DNA from: Bacteroidota bacterium
Lineage (GTDB): Bacteria > Bacteroidota > Bacteroidia > NS11-12g > UBA9320
Length of the DNA: 64,000 nt
Assembly: GCA_016124755.1 (NCBI GenBank)
Contig: WGNA01000018.1
Coordinates: forward strand, 1-64,000
Direction: 5' to 3'
The translations under genes were made by a program, and so were the position numbers. Below, in pieces: positions 52,503 through 61,827 of this stretch (positions are counted from its first letter, which is position 1; each line of letters starts with the position of its first letter). A model generated the notes under the pieces. That model made no database searches. It was not told the DNA's origin and was given only the letters and a program-made list of their open reading frames with translations.

Positions 52503-53533
52503 TTTGATTTGCTGAAAACCCGGTAACTAGGAAAATAGGAATAGCCGATACTCACCACAGCATTGTGAACCGTAATGTCGTCGTCAACATAATAATAGAC
52601 GTACATCTGATCAATGTTGTCGTATCGGGTTTCCGGCTTATTGATTTGCCGGAACGAACGGTAATAATTGTATTGAAGATTAATTCTCGCGTTGCTGAAT
52701 ATTTTATAATCCAGTCCAATTCCAACCGTTGCTCCGTAATTAATTCGGTTGCGACGCTCCAGAATATTGAGTCTTGTTAATTCATATTTCTCACGTTTTT
52801 CACGGTTGTACGTGTCTTCTGCTTTGAAGGTATTTTTATCATATAAAAGATAACCGGCATAAGCCCCCGCTGATAAAAAATATCGCAGTCGACTGGTGGG
52901 TTTCAGAAAATAATGCAGTCTTAGCGGAAGATTTAAATACGTCATTTGTTCGGTAACCGAAACCTTCCAGTTGTCCGGGGTATAGTCGATACCGAAATTA
53001 TTAACACTTGCCAGAAGACTTGCATTAATGGCAATATTCGGATTTAGATAATAACTAAAGGGAAATCCGAATTGGAAGGCATTTTTTACAGAATAATTCT
53101 TTTCATAATTACCGAGAACATAACTTTTTGAGACTCTTGGAATCGCCGCTGAAAAAGGAGAGCCGGTTAAACCCAATCCAATGGAAAACTTTGGAATTAC
53201 GGTGATGGTTGAAAGTAGTTTGGTGAATTCGACCGGATCATTAAAGCTGTTCGATTTATAACCCGGGTAGATATTGAGCAGATTAATGGCTGACTCCCGG
53301 GCTTCCTGCATTTGATTGAGTGCGAGATAACTCAGGGAAAGTATGCGATATGCCTGCCATTGATCTGCGGGCTTATCCGAAGTAGTGCAGCCATTTGCCA
53401 GATTCATCGCTTCGGTAAATTGTCCCTGATCATACAAATCGTTTGCGTTTACCAATTTTTCGGTACACGTTTCCTGGGCGTATAACTGTGTTGCCAATGC
53501 AAAAAGTAAGAAAGCAGAATACCATTTTCTCAT
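52499..53533 (-). CDS. TPR plus outer-membrane barrel protein, operon member 1
   Basis: First gene of a four-gene, fully overlapping operon; 344 residues. Signal peptide WYSAFLLFALATQLYAQ, then the same plan as member 2: CTEKLVNANDLYDQGQFTEAMNLANGC, YRILSLSYLALNQMQEARESAINLL, linker SFNDPVEFTKLL, then a barrel (KFSIGLGLTGSPFSAAIP, LNLPLRLHYFL, VVSIGYSYFPSYRVFSK). Together with the two propeller lipoproteins it may form a surface-exposed outer-membrane complex, but no such complex is described to my knowledge. Confidence 0.75.
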   Translation of the reverse strand: MRKWYSAFLLFALATQLYAQETCTEKLVNANDLYDQGQFTEAMNLANGCTTSDKPADQWQAYRILSLSYLALNQMQEARESAINLLNIYPGYKSNSFNDPVEFTKLLSTITVIPKFSIGLGLTGSPFSAAIPRVSKSYVLGNYEKNYSVKNAFQFGFPFSYYLNPNIAINASLLASVNNFGIDYTPDNWKVSVTEQMTYLNLPLRLHYFLKPTSRLRYFLSAGAYAGYLLYDKNTFKAEDTYNREKREKYELTRLNILERRNRINYGATVGIGLDYKIFSNARINLQYNYYRSFRQINKPETRYDNIDQMYVYYYVDDDITVHNAVVSIGYSYFPSYRVFSKSK

Positions 53534-54011
53534 CAGTTCAATATTATGATAATTCTCGGGTTATACCGAATTCTGAGGTCGGCATTAAATTGGTTCTCCG
53601 CAACAGATTCAGTTTCAGGATTTATTTTGGTCTGGTCGCTCAATGTTGGCGATTTATTAATCCTGCGCTCAGGCTTCCCGAAAACAAAATTTAACAGGAG
53701 TACATTTTGCCCTCATTCGTAGAGCGAGGGCAAATAATTGCTTTTTTTACTCCTGAAGATAATTGGGATTAAAACCCGATTGCCAAAAATTATTCAAAAG
53801 ATCTGATTGAGGTTTTGTTTTGCTTGTATTAACCAACGACTGCTCAATATTTTGGAAGAAAAATAACAGCTACTGAAATTAGTATTTTTGAAAGGTGGGC
53901 TCAGAATCATAATCTAAACGACAGGAATTATTTTTAAAAATGGAGTAAAACTCAACTTTTCTGTTTCAATTTTACAGCACACAAACACCGGTATCTTAAT
54001 TCGTGATCAAT
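53534..54011. other. Divergent intergenic region with one hairpin
   Basis: It lies between the operon start at 53533 and the next gene on the plus strand. A hairpin TTTGCCCTC / GAGGGCAAA with an 11-base loop spans 53706..53734, and a run of seven T follows at 53742, resembling a terminator or REP element. No other feature is recognised. Confidence 0.45.
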
Positions 54012-55046
54012 ATGCGCCACAGTTTAAAAATCGTCTTTTCAGTTTGCCTGATTTCTCTGATCAGTAATTCGGTGTGTGCTAATTCTGCCCAACCGGGAAT
54101 CTGGAATGCAGGCGGAACCGGAACATTCTCCTTTCTCTACCCAAACGACAGCATGAATTTCCAAAAAGTTCAGATGGTAGATGAGAAAGTAAGTGTTCAG
54201 CTTTATTCGGGTTATGCCGTGGTAAAAGGCACTTATTTTCTCGTGAACCAATCACACGACACAGTTAAGATTCACGCGGGATATCCGGTAAATTCATTTC
54301 ACGATTTTGGGAAGTCGCATTACCTCACCGGAATTCATTTCGATTCGTTGTCGCAACTCCGGGTGAAGGTTAATCACCTTGAAGTGAAGGATATTTTAAA
54401 ACCGATCGACAATGAAAAATTAGAACAATTCGGGAAAAACTGGTACACATGGGTGACTACTTTTATTCCCGGAGACACCACTGTAGTTGAGGTTTATTTT
54501 CTGATGAATACCAATGATGCAGCCGTTTCTCAGGGATATAACCGGGATCACATCAACGCATTTTTATACATTCTCGAAACCGGTGCGAACTGGATGCAAC
54601 CGGTTAAAAGAGGAGAAGTCCGGATTCAGTTGATGGACGGGTTTACGCTAAAGAATGTGGTTGGCGGCTCGCCGGATTCGATTTTTCAATGGAACGAACA
54701 GCGTGGCATTTTGCTGTATCGATTTGAAAACCTGTTTCCAACTGAGGACAATAATATCGTTATCACATACGGACAAGATGACAAGACGTTTGATTTCAGT
54801 GCAGTTGTTACAGTTGCAGACAATCTTTTCCGGGAAATTGAAAATTTTTCCGGCACGGATCTCAGTCGTCTGGAGTTTAAATCCGTAACACTCGAAACTC
54901 CGTTTATTACCCGATCCACCAATGTTTTCATGATTGTCTTCTGGTCGGTGATCATTGGTTTACCATTGATTTTCTTTTTGATCATCTTTTTCGGCGTGCG
55001 GTATCTCGTTCGGCGGTCTCGACGGCAACGGGAAATGGAATCCTGA
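54012..55046 (+). CDS. Secreted, C-terminally anchored hypothetical protein (DUF4424-like)
   Basis: From the ATG at 54012 (GTG at 54003 possible) it is about 344 residues. Signal peptide IVFSVCLISLISNSVCAN, a beta-rich ectodomain (EKVSVQLYSGYAVVKGTYFLVNQ, HAGYPVNSFHD, TWVTTFIPGDTTVVEVYFLMNT), then a single C-terminal helix (VFMIVFWSVIIGLPLIFFLIIFF) with a basic tail (RYLVRRSRRQREMES). The resemblance to DUF4424-type ectodomains is loose. It is a single gene upstream of the TetR export operon. Confidence 0.6.
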   Translation: MRHSLKIVFSVCLISLISNSVCANSAQPGIWNAGGTGTFSFLYPNDSMNFQKVQMVDEKVSVQLYSGYAVVKGTYFLVNQSHDTVKIHAGYPVNSFHDFGKSHYLTGIHFDSLSQLRVKVNHLEVKDILKPIDNEKLEQFGKNWYTWVTTFIPGDTTVVEVYFLMNTNDAAVSQGYNRDHINAFLYILETGANWMQPVKRGEVRIQLMDGFTLKNVVGGSPDSIFQWNEQRGILLYRFENLFPTEDNNIVITYGQDDKTFDFSAVVTVADNLFREIENFSGTDLSRLEFKSVTLETPFITRSTNVFMIVFWSVIIGLPLIFFLIIFFGVRYLVRRSRRQREMES

Positions 55047-55129
55047 AAAAGACATCTTTCAAAAAACTTTTTTGCGACTTAATAGTTTTGTAATCTTAAA
55101 TGATAGCAATACTATTATTTTTGTAAGCA

Positions 55130-55807
55130 ATGCAAAAGGTTGTAGAACATGTAGGAGTTTATGTGAATCCGGGCATTTACATAAAGGATCCGGAGAGCAG
55201 TGAATTGGGCCGGAGAATTATTTCGGGCAGTATTGAACTCATGGAAGAGATCGGTTTTGATGCCTTCACTTTCCGTAAGCTCGCGGCATCTGCGGGTACC
55301 ACCGAAGCATCGGTTTACCGGTATTTCGAAAACAAACACAAACTGCTTTTATATCTGGTTGCCTGGTATTGGGCCTGGCTCGAATACCGGCTGGTTTTTG
55401 TTACGGCGAATGTGGAACCGGCGAAAGAAAGATTAAAGCGTTCGGTTGAACTTCTGGTTCAGGAAACAGAGCAGGATGGCCAGTTTGCGCATATCAATGA
55501 AATAAAGCTGCATCACATTGTGGTGGCAGAATCGGTTAAGGTGTATCTCACTCCCGATGTGGATCACGAAAACCGGATTGGGGCTTTTCAACGCTACAAA
55601 CGTCTGGTAGAACGCATTTCCGATATTGTTCGGGAGGTAAATCCCCGGTATAAATATCCGCACATGCTCATTTCCACGATAGTCGAAGGAAGCCACCATC
55701 AACGGTTTTTTGCCCGACATCTTCCCGGGCTTACCGATAAAATAAAAGGGGAAGATTCGGTTACGCTGTTCTCTGTTGAGTCGGTACTTAAATGTGTTTG
55801 CCAATGA
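55130..55807 (+). CDS. TetR-family regulator of the export operon
   Basis: A 225-residue repressor. The N-terminal HTH is ISGSIELMEEIGFDAFTFRKLAASAGTTEASVYRYFENKHKLLLYL, the standard TetR pattern, followed by a ligand domain beginning VAWYWAWLEYRLVF. Such divergent TetR C-terminal domains bind small hydrophobic ligands or stress signals. It is the first gene of the operon and overlaps the ABC gene by 16 bp, so it is expected to control its own export machinery. Confidence 0.92.
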   Translation: MQKVVEHVGVYVNPGIYIKDPESSELGRRIISGSIELMEEIGFDAFTFRKLAASAGTTEASVYRYFENKHKLLLYLVAWYWAWLEYRLVFVTANVEPAKERLKRSVELLVQETEQDGQFAHINEIKLHHIVVAESVKVYLTPDVDHENRIGAFQRYKRLVERISDIVREVNPRYKYPHMLISTIVEGSHHQRFFARHLPGLTDKIKGEDSVTLFSVESVLKCVCQ

Positions 55808-57507
55808 AAGGATTATCGCCACTAACTCGTTTCTGGCGGATGCTAAAACCCGACGCATCCGAAATACGGAATATTTATTTTTATGCAGCATTCAACGGAC
55901 TTGTCGGGTTGTCGTTGCCACTCGGAATTCAGGCGATCGTAAACCTGATTCAGGGTGGGAGGGTGAGTACATCATTTGTGGTTTTGGTAATAATTGTCGT
56001 TGGAGGAATCGCGCTCAGCGGCATGTTGCAGATTTATCAACTCCGTATTAGCGAAAACCTCCAGCAAAACATTTTTACCCGTGCAGCTTTCGAGTTTACG
56101 CACCGGCTTCCGCGCATCCGGATGGAACTTTTATACCGGCATTATGCACCGGAATTAATGAATCGATTTTTTGATGTATTAACGGTTCAAAAAAGCCTTT
56201 CCAAAATATTAATCAGTTTTACGGAAGCCGGGCTTCAGATTTTGTTCGGATTGATTTTGCTCTCGTTTTATCATCCGTTCTTTATTCTTTTTAGTGTCTT
56301 TTTAGTGCTGATGCTATACGTGATTTTCAGAATAACGGCAAAACGCGGATTGCAATCCAGTCTGGAAGAATCGAAATACAAATACCGTTTGGCACATTGG
56401 CTACAGGAAATGGCCAGATCGGCCGCAACCTTTAAACTGGCCGGACCAACCGATTTGCCGATGCAGAACACTGATAAATTAGTAACCGGATATTTAAAAA
56501 GCCGGGAAAAACATTTCGGTGTATTGGTAATTCAATATAGGCTGCTCATTTTATTTAAAGCGCTGGTTGCCACAGGACTTTTGGCGATGGGTGGAATTTT
56601 AGTTATGCGTCAGTTGATGAACATCGGTCAGTTTATCGCGGCGGAAATTATTATTCTGATGATCATGACAGCCGTAGAAAAACTGATTCTGAGTTTTGAA
56701 ACGATTTACGATGTTTTAACGGCATTAGAAAAAATAGGTACCGTAACCGATCTTGAACTTGATGGTAATATTGGTACGCGCATTTCTTCCCGACCTGATC
56801 AGGGATTGATGGTCGAATTGAAAGAGGTGAGTTTTCATTATCCCGATCAGGAGAGAAAGGTTTTGCAGGATATCAATTTGAAAATTGAACCCGGAGAGCG
56901 GATTGTTTTGTGGGGGCCGTCGGGTTCCGGTAAGTCCAGTTTGCTCGAAGTAATTTCGGGAGTTTACGATCTCAAGCACGGTTATCTGTGGTTCGATGAT
57001 ATGCCTTCACGCGAATGTGATAAAGGCGTTTTGCACGCGTGCATCGGAGGAGTGTGGAGTATGGAGCAGTTGTTTGAAGGCAGTGTTCGTGACAATATAA
57101 CCTTAGGTCGTCCGGGTATATCGGAAGAGGAACTTTTAGAAATTGTGCGATCCCTTCATTTAATGGATTTTATTAAATCGCTGCCATCCGGAATCGATAC
57201 TTTACTCGAACCTCAGGGGCGTAAAATTCCGAAACAGTTTATTCAGAAAATTCTATTGGCACGGGCAATTGCCGGTCACCCGCGACTTCTGTTGTTAGAA
57301 GAAATTCTCGATATGCTCAGTTCGCAGGAACGCCACGATCTTATTCGGGTTTTATTCGATCGCTCCAATTCATTCAGTCTGGTGATGGCGACTTCCGATC
57401 CGGAGATTGCCCGAAATGCAGATCGGGTAATATGCATGAGAAACGGTGAAATTCACTGGACCGGAAAATACGATCAGATACCAAATGAATTAAAAAGCCA
57501 TGCTTAA
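55792..57507 (+). CDS. ABC exporter subunit with degenerate ATPase motifs
   Basis: A 571-residue inner-membrane protein: type I exporter transmembrane domain (residues about 30-320, for example FVVLVIIVVGGIALSGML) plus a nucleotide-binding domain. Walker A is intact (GPSGSGKSS, 375-383). The signature LSGGQ is replaced by KIPKQ near 478-482. Walker B reads LLLLEE, with Glu for Asp. The Q-loop Gln is Ser in GGVWSMEQLF, and the H-loop His is absent in VMATSDPEIA. It has no peptidase domain. ATP may be bound but hydrolysed slowly; I believe this degeneracy is shared by related Bacteroidota operons. It is followed by HlyD and TolC partners. Confidence 0.85.
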   Translation: MCLPMKGLSPLTRFWRMLKPDASEIRNIYFYAAFNGLVGLSLPLGIQAIVNLIQGGRVSTSFVVLVIIVVGGIALSGMLQIYQLRISENLQQNIFTRAAFEFTHRLPRIRMELLYRHYAPELMNRFFDVLTVQKSLSKILISFTEAGLQILFGLILLSFYHPFFILFSVFLVLMLYVIFRITAKRGLQSSLEESKYKYRLAHWLQEMARSAATFKLAGPTDLPMQNTDKLVTGYLKSREKHFGVLVIQYRLLILFKALVATGLLAMGGILVMRQLMNIGQFIAAEIIILMIMTAVEKLILSFETIYDVLTALEKIGTVTDLELDGNIGTRISSRPDQGLMVELKEVSFHYPDQERKVLQDINLKIEPGERIVLWGPSGSGKSSLLEVISGVYDLKHGYLWFDDMPSRECDKGVLHACIGGVWSMEQLFEGSVRDNITLGRPGISEEELLEIVRSLHLMDFIKSLPSGIDTLLEPQGRKIPKQFIQKILLARAIAGHPRLLLLEEILDMLSSQERHDLIRVLFDRSNSFSLVMATSDPEIARNADRVICMRNGEIHWTGKYDQIPNELKSHA

Positions 57508-58852
57508 CATTACAGAAAACTCGGTTAGCAAAGACGTTAAAACCGAAAAATATAAATCATTCTCCTTTTTATCGGAACATCGCAAACACCGCGGAATGAT
57601 GCGCGTTCTCACGATTTTTCTGATTGCATTAATTATCGGTTTGTTGCTGCCCTGGACGCAAAACATACGGGCTAAAGGGAAGGTGACAACACTAAGGCCC
57701 GATCAGCGACCGCAAACGATTCATTCCATTATTGCCGGAAGAATTGAAAAATGGTTTGTACGCGAAGGTGATTTTGTAAATAAAGGCGATACCATACTTT
57801 TTATTTCAGAAATTAAAGATGAGTATTTCGATCCGCAATTGCTCGACAGAACCGGTGATCAGCTAAAATCGAAAGAGATGTCGGTTGATGCGTACATGGA
57901 AAAAGTAAAAGCGATTGATGTTCGCATTGATGCATTAGTTCGAACCAGTGAATTAAAAATTCAGCAGGCTAAAAATTATCTGAAACAGGCAAGATTAAAA
58001 GTTCAGAGTGATAGTGTAAAACTTGAAGCATCGGGAACCAATCTGGAAATAGCCCGAAAACAATTTGAACGAACGGAAGCGCTTTACAAAGACGGTTTAA
58101 AGTCTAAAACCGAATTAGAAAATAAAAGAATGTCTTTACAGAAAGCAGAAGCCGAGCGAATTGAAGCAGAGAATAATTTATTGTCGGGAAGAAATTCGGT
58201 TATTAATGCAGAAGTGGAACTCACATCTATTTCTGCCAAGTTTCAGGATGAAATTGCCAAAGCCGAATCCGAAAAATACTCGGCACTTTCAAGCATGTAC
58301 GATACCGAAATTGCAGTAACCAAACTACAGAATCAATACATGAATTATTCGGTGCGAAACGGTATGTATTATATCACCGCACCGCAAGACGGATATGTTA
58401 CGAAAGCTATGCAATCGGGAATTGGCGAAACCATAAAAGACGGAGATCCGATTGTGAGCATTATGCCGGCAGATTATCAGTTAGCGGTGGAATTGTACGT
58501 GCGTCCGATTGATTTGCCATTGGTTCAAAAAGGACAAAAAGTGCGGATTCAGTTCGATGGCTGGCCGGCAATTGTATTCTCCGGTTGGCCGAATACGAGT
58601 TACGGAACATACGGGGGAATCACCTTCGCAATCGACAATTTTATTAGTGACAACGGTATGTACCGAATTCTGGTAGCACCCGATCCCAACGATCATCCCT
58701 GGCCTTCCGCACTTCGGGTGGGCGCAGGAACCAACAACATGATGTTACTGAAAGATGTGCAGGTTTATTATGAATTGTGGCGGCAGATAAACGGCTTTCC
58801 ACCGGATTATTATGTGGCTGAAACTTCCGACAAAAAAGAAAAGAAACCATGA
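57500..58852 (+). CDS. HlyD-family membrane fusion protein
   Basis: A 450-residue periplasmic adaptor joining the ABC subunit to TolC. An N-terminal anchor (VLTIFLIALIIGLLLPW) precedes a biotinyl-lipoyl-like half (IHSIIAGRIEKWFVREGDFVNKGDTILFI). A long coiled-coil hairpin runs about residues 120-260, with KTELENKRMSLQKAEAERIEAENNL. The second half-lipoyl (YYITAPQDGYVTKAMQSGIGETIKDGDPIVSI) and the beta barrel follow. It overlaps the ABC gene by 8 bp and the TolC gene by four, so the three are translated together. Confidence 0.92.
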   Translation: MLNITENSVSKDVKTEKYKSFSFLSEHRKHRGMMRVLTIFLIALIIGLLLPWTQNIRAKGKVTTLRPDQRPQTIHSIIAGRIEKWFVREGDFVNKGDTILFISEIKDEYFDPQLLDRTGDQLKSKEMSVDAYMEKVKAIDVRIDALVRTSELKIQQAKNYLKQARLKVQSDSVKLEASGTNLEIARKQFERTEALYKDGLKSKTELENKRMSLQKAEAERIEAENNLLSGRNSVINAEVELTSISAKFQDEIAKAESEKYSALSSMYDTEIAVTKLQNQYMNYSVRNGMYYITAPQDGYVTKAMQSGIGETIKDGDPIVSIMPADYQLAVELYVRPIDLPLVQKGQKVRIQFDGWPAIVFSGWPNTSYGTYGGITFAIDNFISDNGMYRILVAPDPNDHPWPSALRVGAGTNNMMLLKDVQVYYELWRQINGFPPDYYVAETSDKKEKKP

Positions 58853-60255
58853 AATTTGGGATTAATAAACTTCTGTTATTGCCTGTATTCGTATTCATGT
58901 CGAATCTGGTTTTGGCTCAGTCACCATTGAGTTTCCGGACATTTATGAATCAGGTTAAAACCAACCATCCGATAGCATTTCAAGCGGCTTTGGTTCGCGA
59001 AAAAGGAGAGGCCTATGTGCTAAAATCACGCGGGGGATTTGATCCGAAACTCATTAGTGAATTATCGGATAAATATTATCAGGGAACCGAATATTATCAA
59101 ACTGCTGTTGCCGGTTTCAAGGTTCCGACCTGGTTTGGTGTCGAGCTTCAGACCATGGTTTCCCGAAATACCGGGTATTATCTCAACCCACAGAATAACA
59201 CACCTTCGGCTGGTTTATATCTCGCCGGAATTTCCGTTCCAATAGGTCAGGGACTCTGGATTGATGAACGAAGAACTGAACTCAAAAAAGCAAAAGTTTA
59301 TTCCGAATCCACTGCTGCGGAACAACAGATAATTATGAACGATCTGATGTTTTCTGCCGGAAAAGCCTATTGGGATTGGTACCGGGCTTATCGCATTTTA
59401 CGGGTTTACGAAGAGGCATTGGAATTAACCGAATCGAGATTTAGCGCAGTGCTCCAATCAGCACAAATCGGAGAACGACCTTTTGTCGATACGCTTGAGG
59501 CCGGCATTCAGGTGCAGAACCGGAAATTATCTGTTTCCAAGGCTCGACTGGATTTTAAAAATGAAACCTCAAGGTTGTCGGTTTACCTCTGGGATTCGGG
59601 CAGTATTCCGTTAGAGCCGGCCGATGACGTGATTCCGGACACGAATGATCTTCCGCTTTTAGAGGATAAATTACGCTTGTTGTTGGTGAGTTCAGATTCA
59701 TTGGTGACAGCGCATCCCGAATTATTAAAAAGCGATCTTGCCATCGACATAATGCAAATTGAAAGGCGGTGGAAAGCTGAGCAATTAAAACCGGATGTGC
59801 GTGTAAAATACAATGCACTTTCTCACCCGGTTGACGATGCTCCGGTATTTGATGCCAATGATTACAACTGGGGATTTAATGTGAGTTATCCGATTTTGCT
59901 GCGAAAGGAGAGGGGGGCGCTAAAAGTTGCCGATATTGAAATTGAAAGTTCAGCATTGCAACTGGATTATAAAAGACAATTTATCCGTCAGTATATGAAT
60001 CAATCGGTGAATACCCGAAACGGATTGGAAGAACAGCTCGCGATTTATTCACGAACTGCCACTGATTACGGTAAGTTGCTGGATGCAGAGCGTCAGATGT
60101 TTTTGATTGGAGAATCATCCTTGTTTTTAGTGAATATGCGGGAGCTCGGATTTATACAAACGCAATTATCGTGGTTTGAACTGGAAGCAAAATTTCATGC
60201 TTCGTCGTTACAGGTGATGCATGCGTTGGGGGTTTTGGGTGATTTTGAGTTTTGA
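58849..60255 (+). CDS. TolC-family outer-membrane channel
   Basis: A 468-residue outer-membrane efflux protein with signal peptide LLLPVFVFMSNLVLAQ. It has the two repeated helical halves of the family: NHPIAFQAALVREKGEAYVLKSRGGFDPKL...GKAYWDWYRAYRILRVYEEALELTESRF, then ERRWKAEQLKPDVRVKYNAL...VSYPILLRKERGALKVADIEIESSAL. It completes the tripartite exporter with the ABC and HlyD proteins. No RTX or bacteriocin substrate gene is adjacent, so the cargo is unknown. Confidence 0.92.
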   Translation: MKFGINKLLLLPVFVFMSNLVLAQSPLSFRTFMNQVKTNHPIAFQAALVREKGEAYVLKSRGGFDPKLISELSDKYYQGTEYYQTAVAGFKVPTWFGVELQTMVSRNTGYYLNPQNNTPSAGLYLAGISVPIGQGLWIDERRTELKKAKVYSESTAAEQQIIMNDLMFSAGKAYWDWYRAYRILRVYEEALELTESRFSAVLQSAQIGERPFVDTLEAGIQVQNRKLSVSKARLDFKNETSRLSVYLWDSGSIPLEPADDVIPDTNDLPLLEDKLRLLLVSSDSLVTAHPELLKSDLAIDIMQIERRWKAEQLKPDVRVKYNALSHPVDDAPVFDANDYNWGFNVSYPILLRKERGALKVADIEIESSALQLDYKRQFIRQYMNQSVNTRNGLEEQLAIYSRTATDYGKLLDAERQMFLIGESSLFLVNMRELGFIQTQLSWFELEAKFHASSLQVMHALGVLGDFEF

Positions 60256-61290
60256 TGATTTCAATCAATGCGATAATTACGAGATTAAATTTTGGAAATA
60301 TAATTTTTAAGAGTGAGAGAATTACTGCTAAAATATATTTTTAAAAGGCAATTTAACATGTTGTTTGACTCTGCTAAAAGTTAAAATCTATTTTTAAGGT
60401 GACTTCTATAGATATTTTTTTCAACACCGTTTTTTTAATCACAATTATGGGAATTAGAGGTGCAATTTTCTGTGGGATATAGCCACCCCTCCCCGGATGA
60501 AAGATACTCGATTCCTGTGATTGTTTACAATTGTAGCACTTAAATAAATACTTAATTTTCGATCGAAAAGGCTGGGGCAATAGCCACCCCTCCCCGGATG
60601 AAAGTTCGGTATTTTGAAATAACCAAACAAAAATCCAGACAATTTTAAACACTTACTTTTTTAAATGCGTTCCATTTTTCACGCAGAGTTCGCTGAGGAC
60701 AACAAAGAGCTTTAAGCAATACCGGATTATTAGATTTGAGAGGCGCAGATGTTTATGATGGAGCGGAAGTGGATGCCTTGTCTTAAAAAACATCTGATCA
60801 CAATACGGAACTCTTCATGGCCAAATCTGACATTTAGGGAGTAGAGAAAATTTTGTGGGCTATAGCCACCCCTCCCCATACGAAAGTTCGGCATGTTTGT
60901 TTACCCCGCAAAAAAATAGGTTGTGTTTAAGCACTTATTTTTTATTGAAATTATCGGGAATAAAATTAGTGGGTTGTTTCACGCAGAGGCGCTGGAGATT
61001 ATCGGTTATGTGAAATGGTATTCGAGTTCGCAGAGGTTATCAGAGAAAAAGTTCGTGTTGGGAGTGAGGAGGTTGTTAATTGTAAACACGAATTGTAGTC
61101 ATGATAATTCTAAAAATAATCGGATTAGATTTAGATCAGATTTTCTTCCGGGTTATAGCCACCCCTCCCCGGATGAAAGATAATCAAATTATCTAATTCA
61201 GGCAAAATTTGAAAACCTATTAAGTGTTTATTTCCTGCGCAAAAATCAAAACGCAGTATTTCTCAATCGAATAATGGATTCTGTTATAAT
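60256..61290. repeat. Intergenic cluster of the CCACCCCTCCCC repeat family
   Basis: Four copies of TAGCCACCCCTCCCC followed by (G/T)ATGAAAG or similar, at about 60479, 60591, 60863 and 61157. Several are followed by AAACACTTA or AAGCACTTA stretches and by TTTCACGCAGAG(G/T)CGC (60676, 60979). These are the same blocks, in the same order, as in the 317-bp tandem repeat at 16425, but here the spacing is irregular. No gene is seen; short minus-strand frames (60374..60652) are artefacts. Confidence 0.85.
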
Positions 61291-61749
61291 TTATACATCT
61301 TCTTTGTCATCTACTAACAAATGAATGGGGTCGTTCAGTTCTTCTTCTTCTGTTAGACTTTGTTTGGATTTCAGCACCACCGATCCGGCAACTATATCAT
61401 GGATCGCTGTTTTTCTTTTGGAGGACGAGATCGTTAAAAGGGATATCCATCCTAAACAAATTTTTAGCACATAGCGGAAAATAGCGGCCAGAATATTGAT
61501 TTTCCGGGTCTCATCACTTCGCCTTCTCACACGGATACGCATCAGATAATGGCCAAGTGTAAAACCCAGAACCGAAGTGCAAAACGGTTCGTATATAAAT
61601 ACAATTAAAATAAATGCGACAATCCGATAGCTGTCCGGAACATTTCCTTCCTCACCTAAAAATCGGGAAGCCAGAATTGCAAGGAAAATCATAAATAGCT
61701 GATCAAAAAAGAAGGCTTTTACCCGGTCAGACAAATTCGCGTATTTCAT
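61291..61749 (-). CDS. RDD-family membrane protein
   Basis: A 152-residue protein of the RDD family, membrane proteins of uncertain transport role. The pattern is LSDRVKAFFFDQLFMIF (Arg and Asp of the RDD motif in the first helix), VLGFTLGHYLMRIRVRR in the middle and AIHDIVAGSVVL at the end. The tail is acidic (EEEELNDPIHLLVDDKEDV). It lies 79 bp downstream of the FMN/4Fe-4S gene on the same strand and may be in its operon. Confidence 0.88.
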   Translation of the reverse strand: MKYANLSDRVKAFFFDQLFMIFLAILASRFLGEEGNVPDSYRIVAFILIVFIYEPFCTSVLGFTLGHYLMRIRVRRRSDETRKINILAAIFRYVLKICLGWISLLTISSSKRKTAIHDIVAGSVVLKSKQSLTEEEELNDPIHLLVDDKEDV

Positions 61750-61827
61750 ACTAATTATCGAAACTCCAAAACTACCGAATTAAATTCTGGTGGTAGAAAT
61801 TTAAGAAAACAACCAGCAACGGTTAAA

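Noticed and set aside
55130-60255. RTX toxin or bacteriocin secretion locus
   Set aside because: No peptidase domain in the ABC protein, and no double-glycine or RTX substrate gene nearby.
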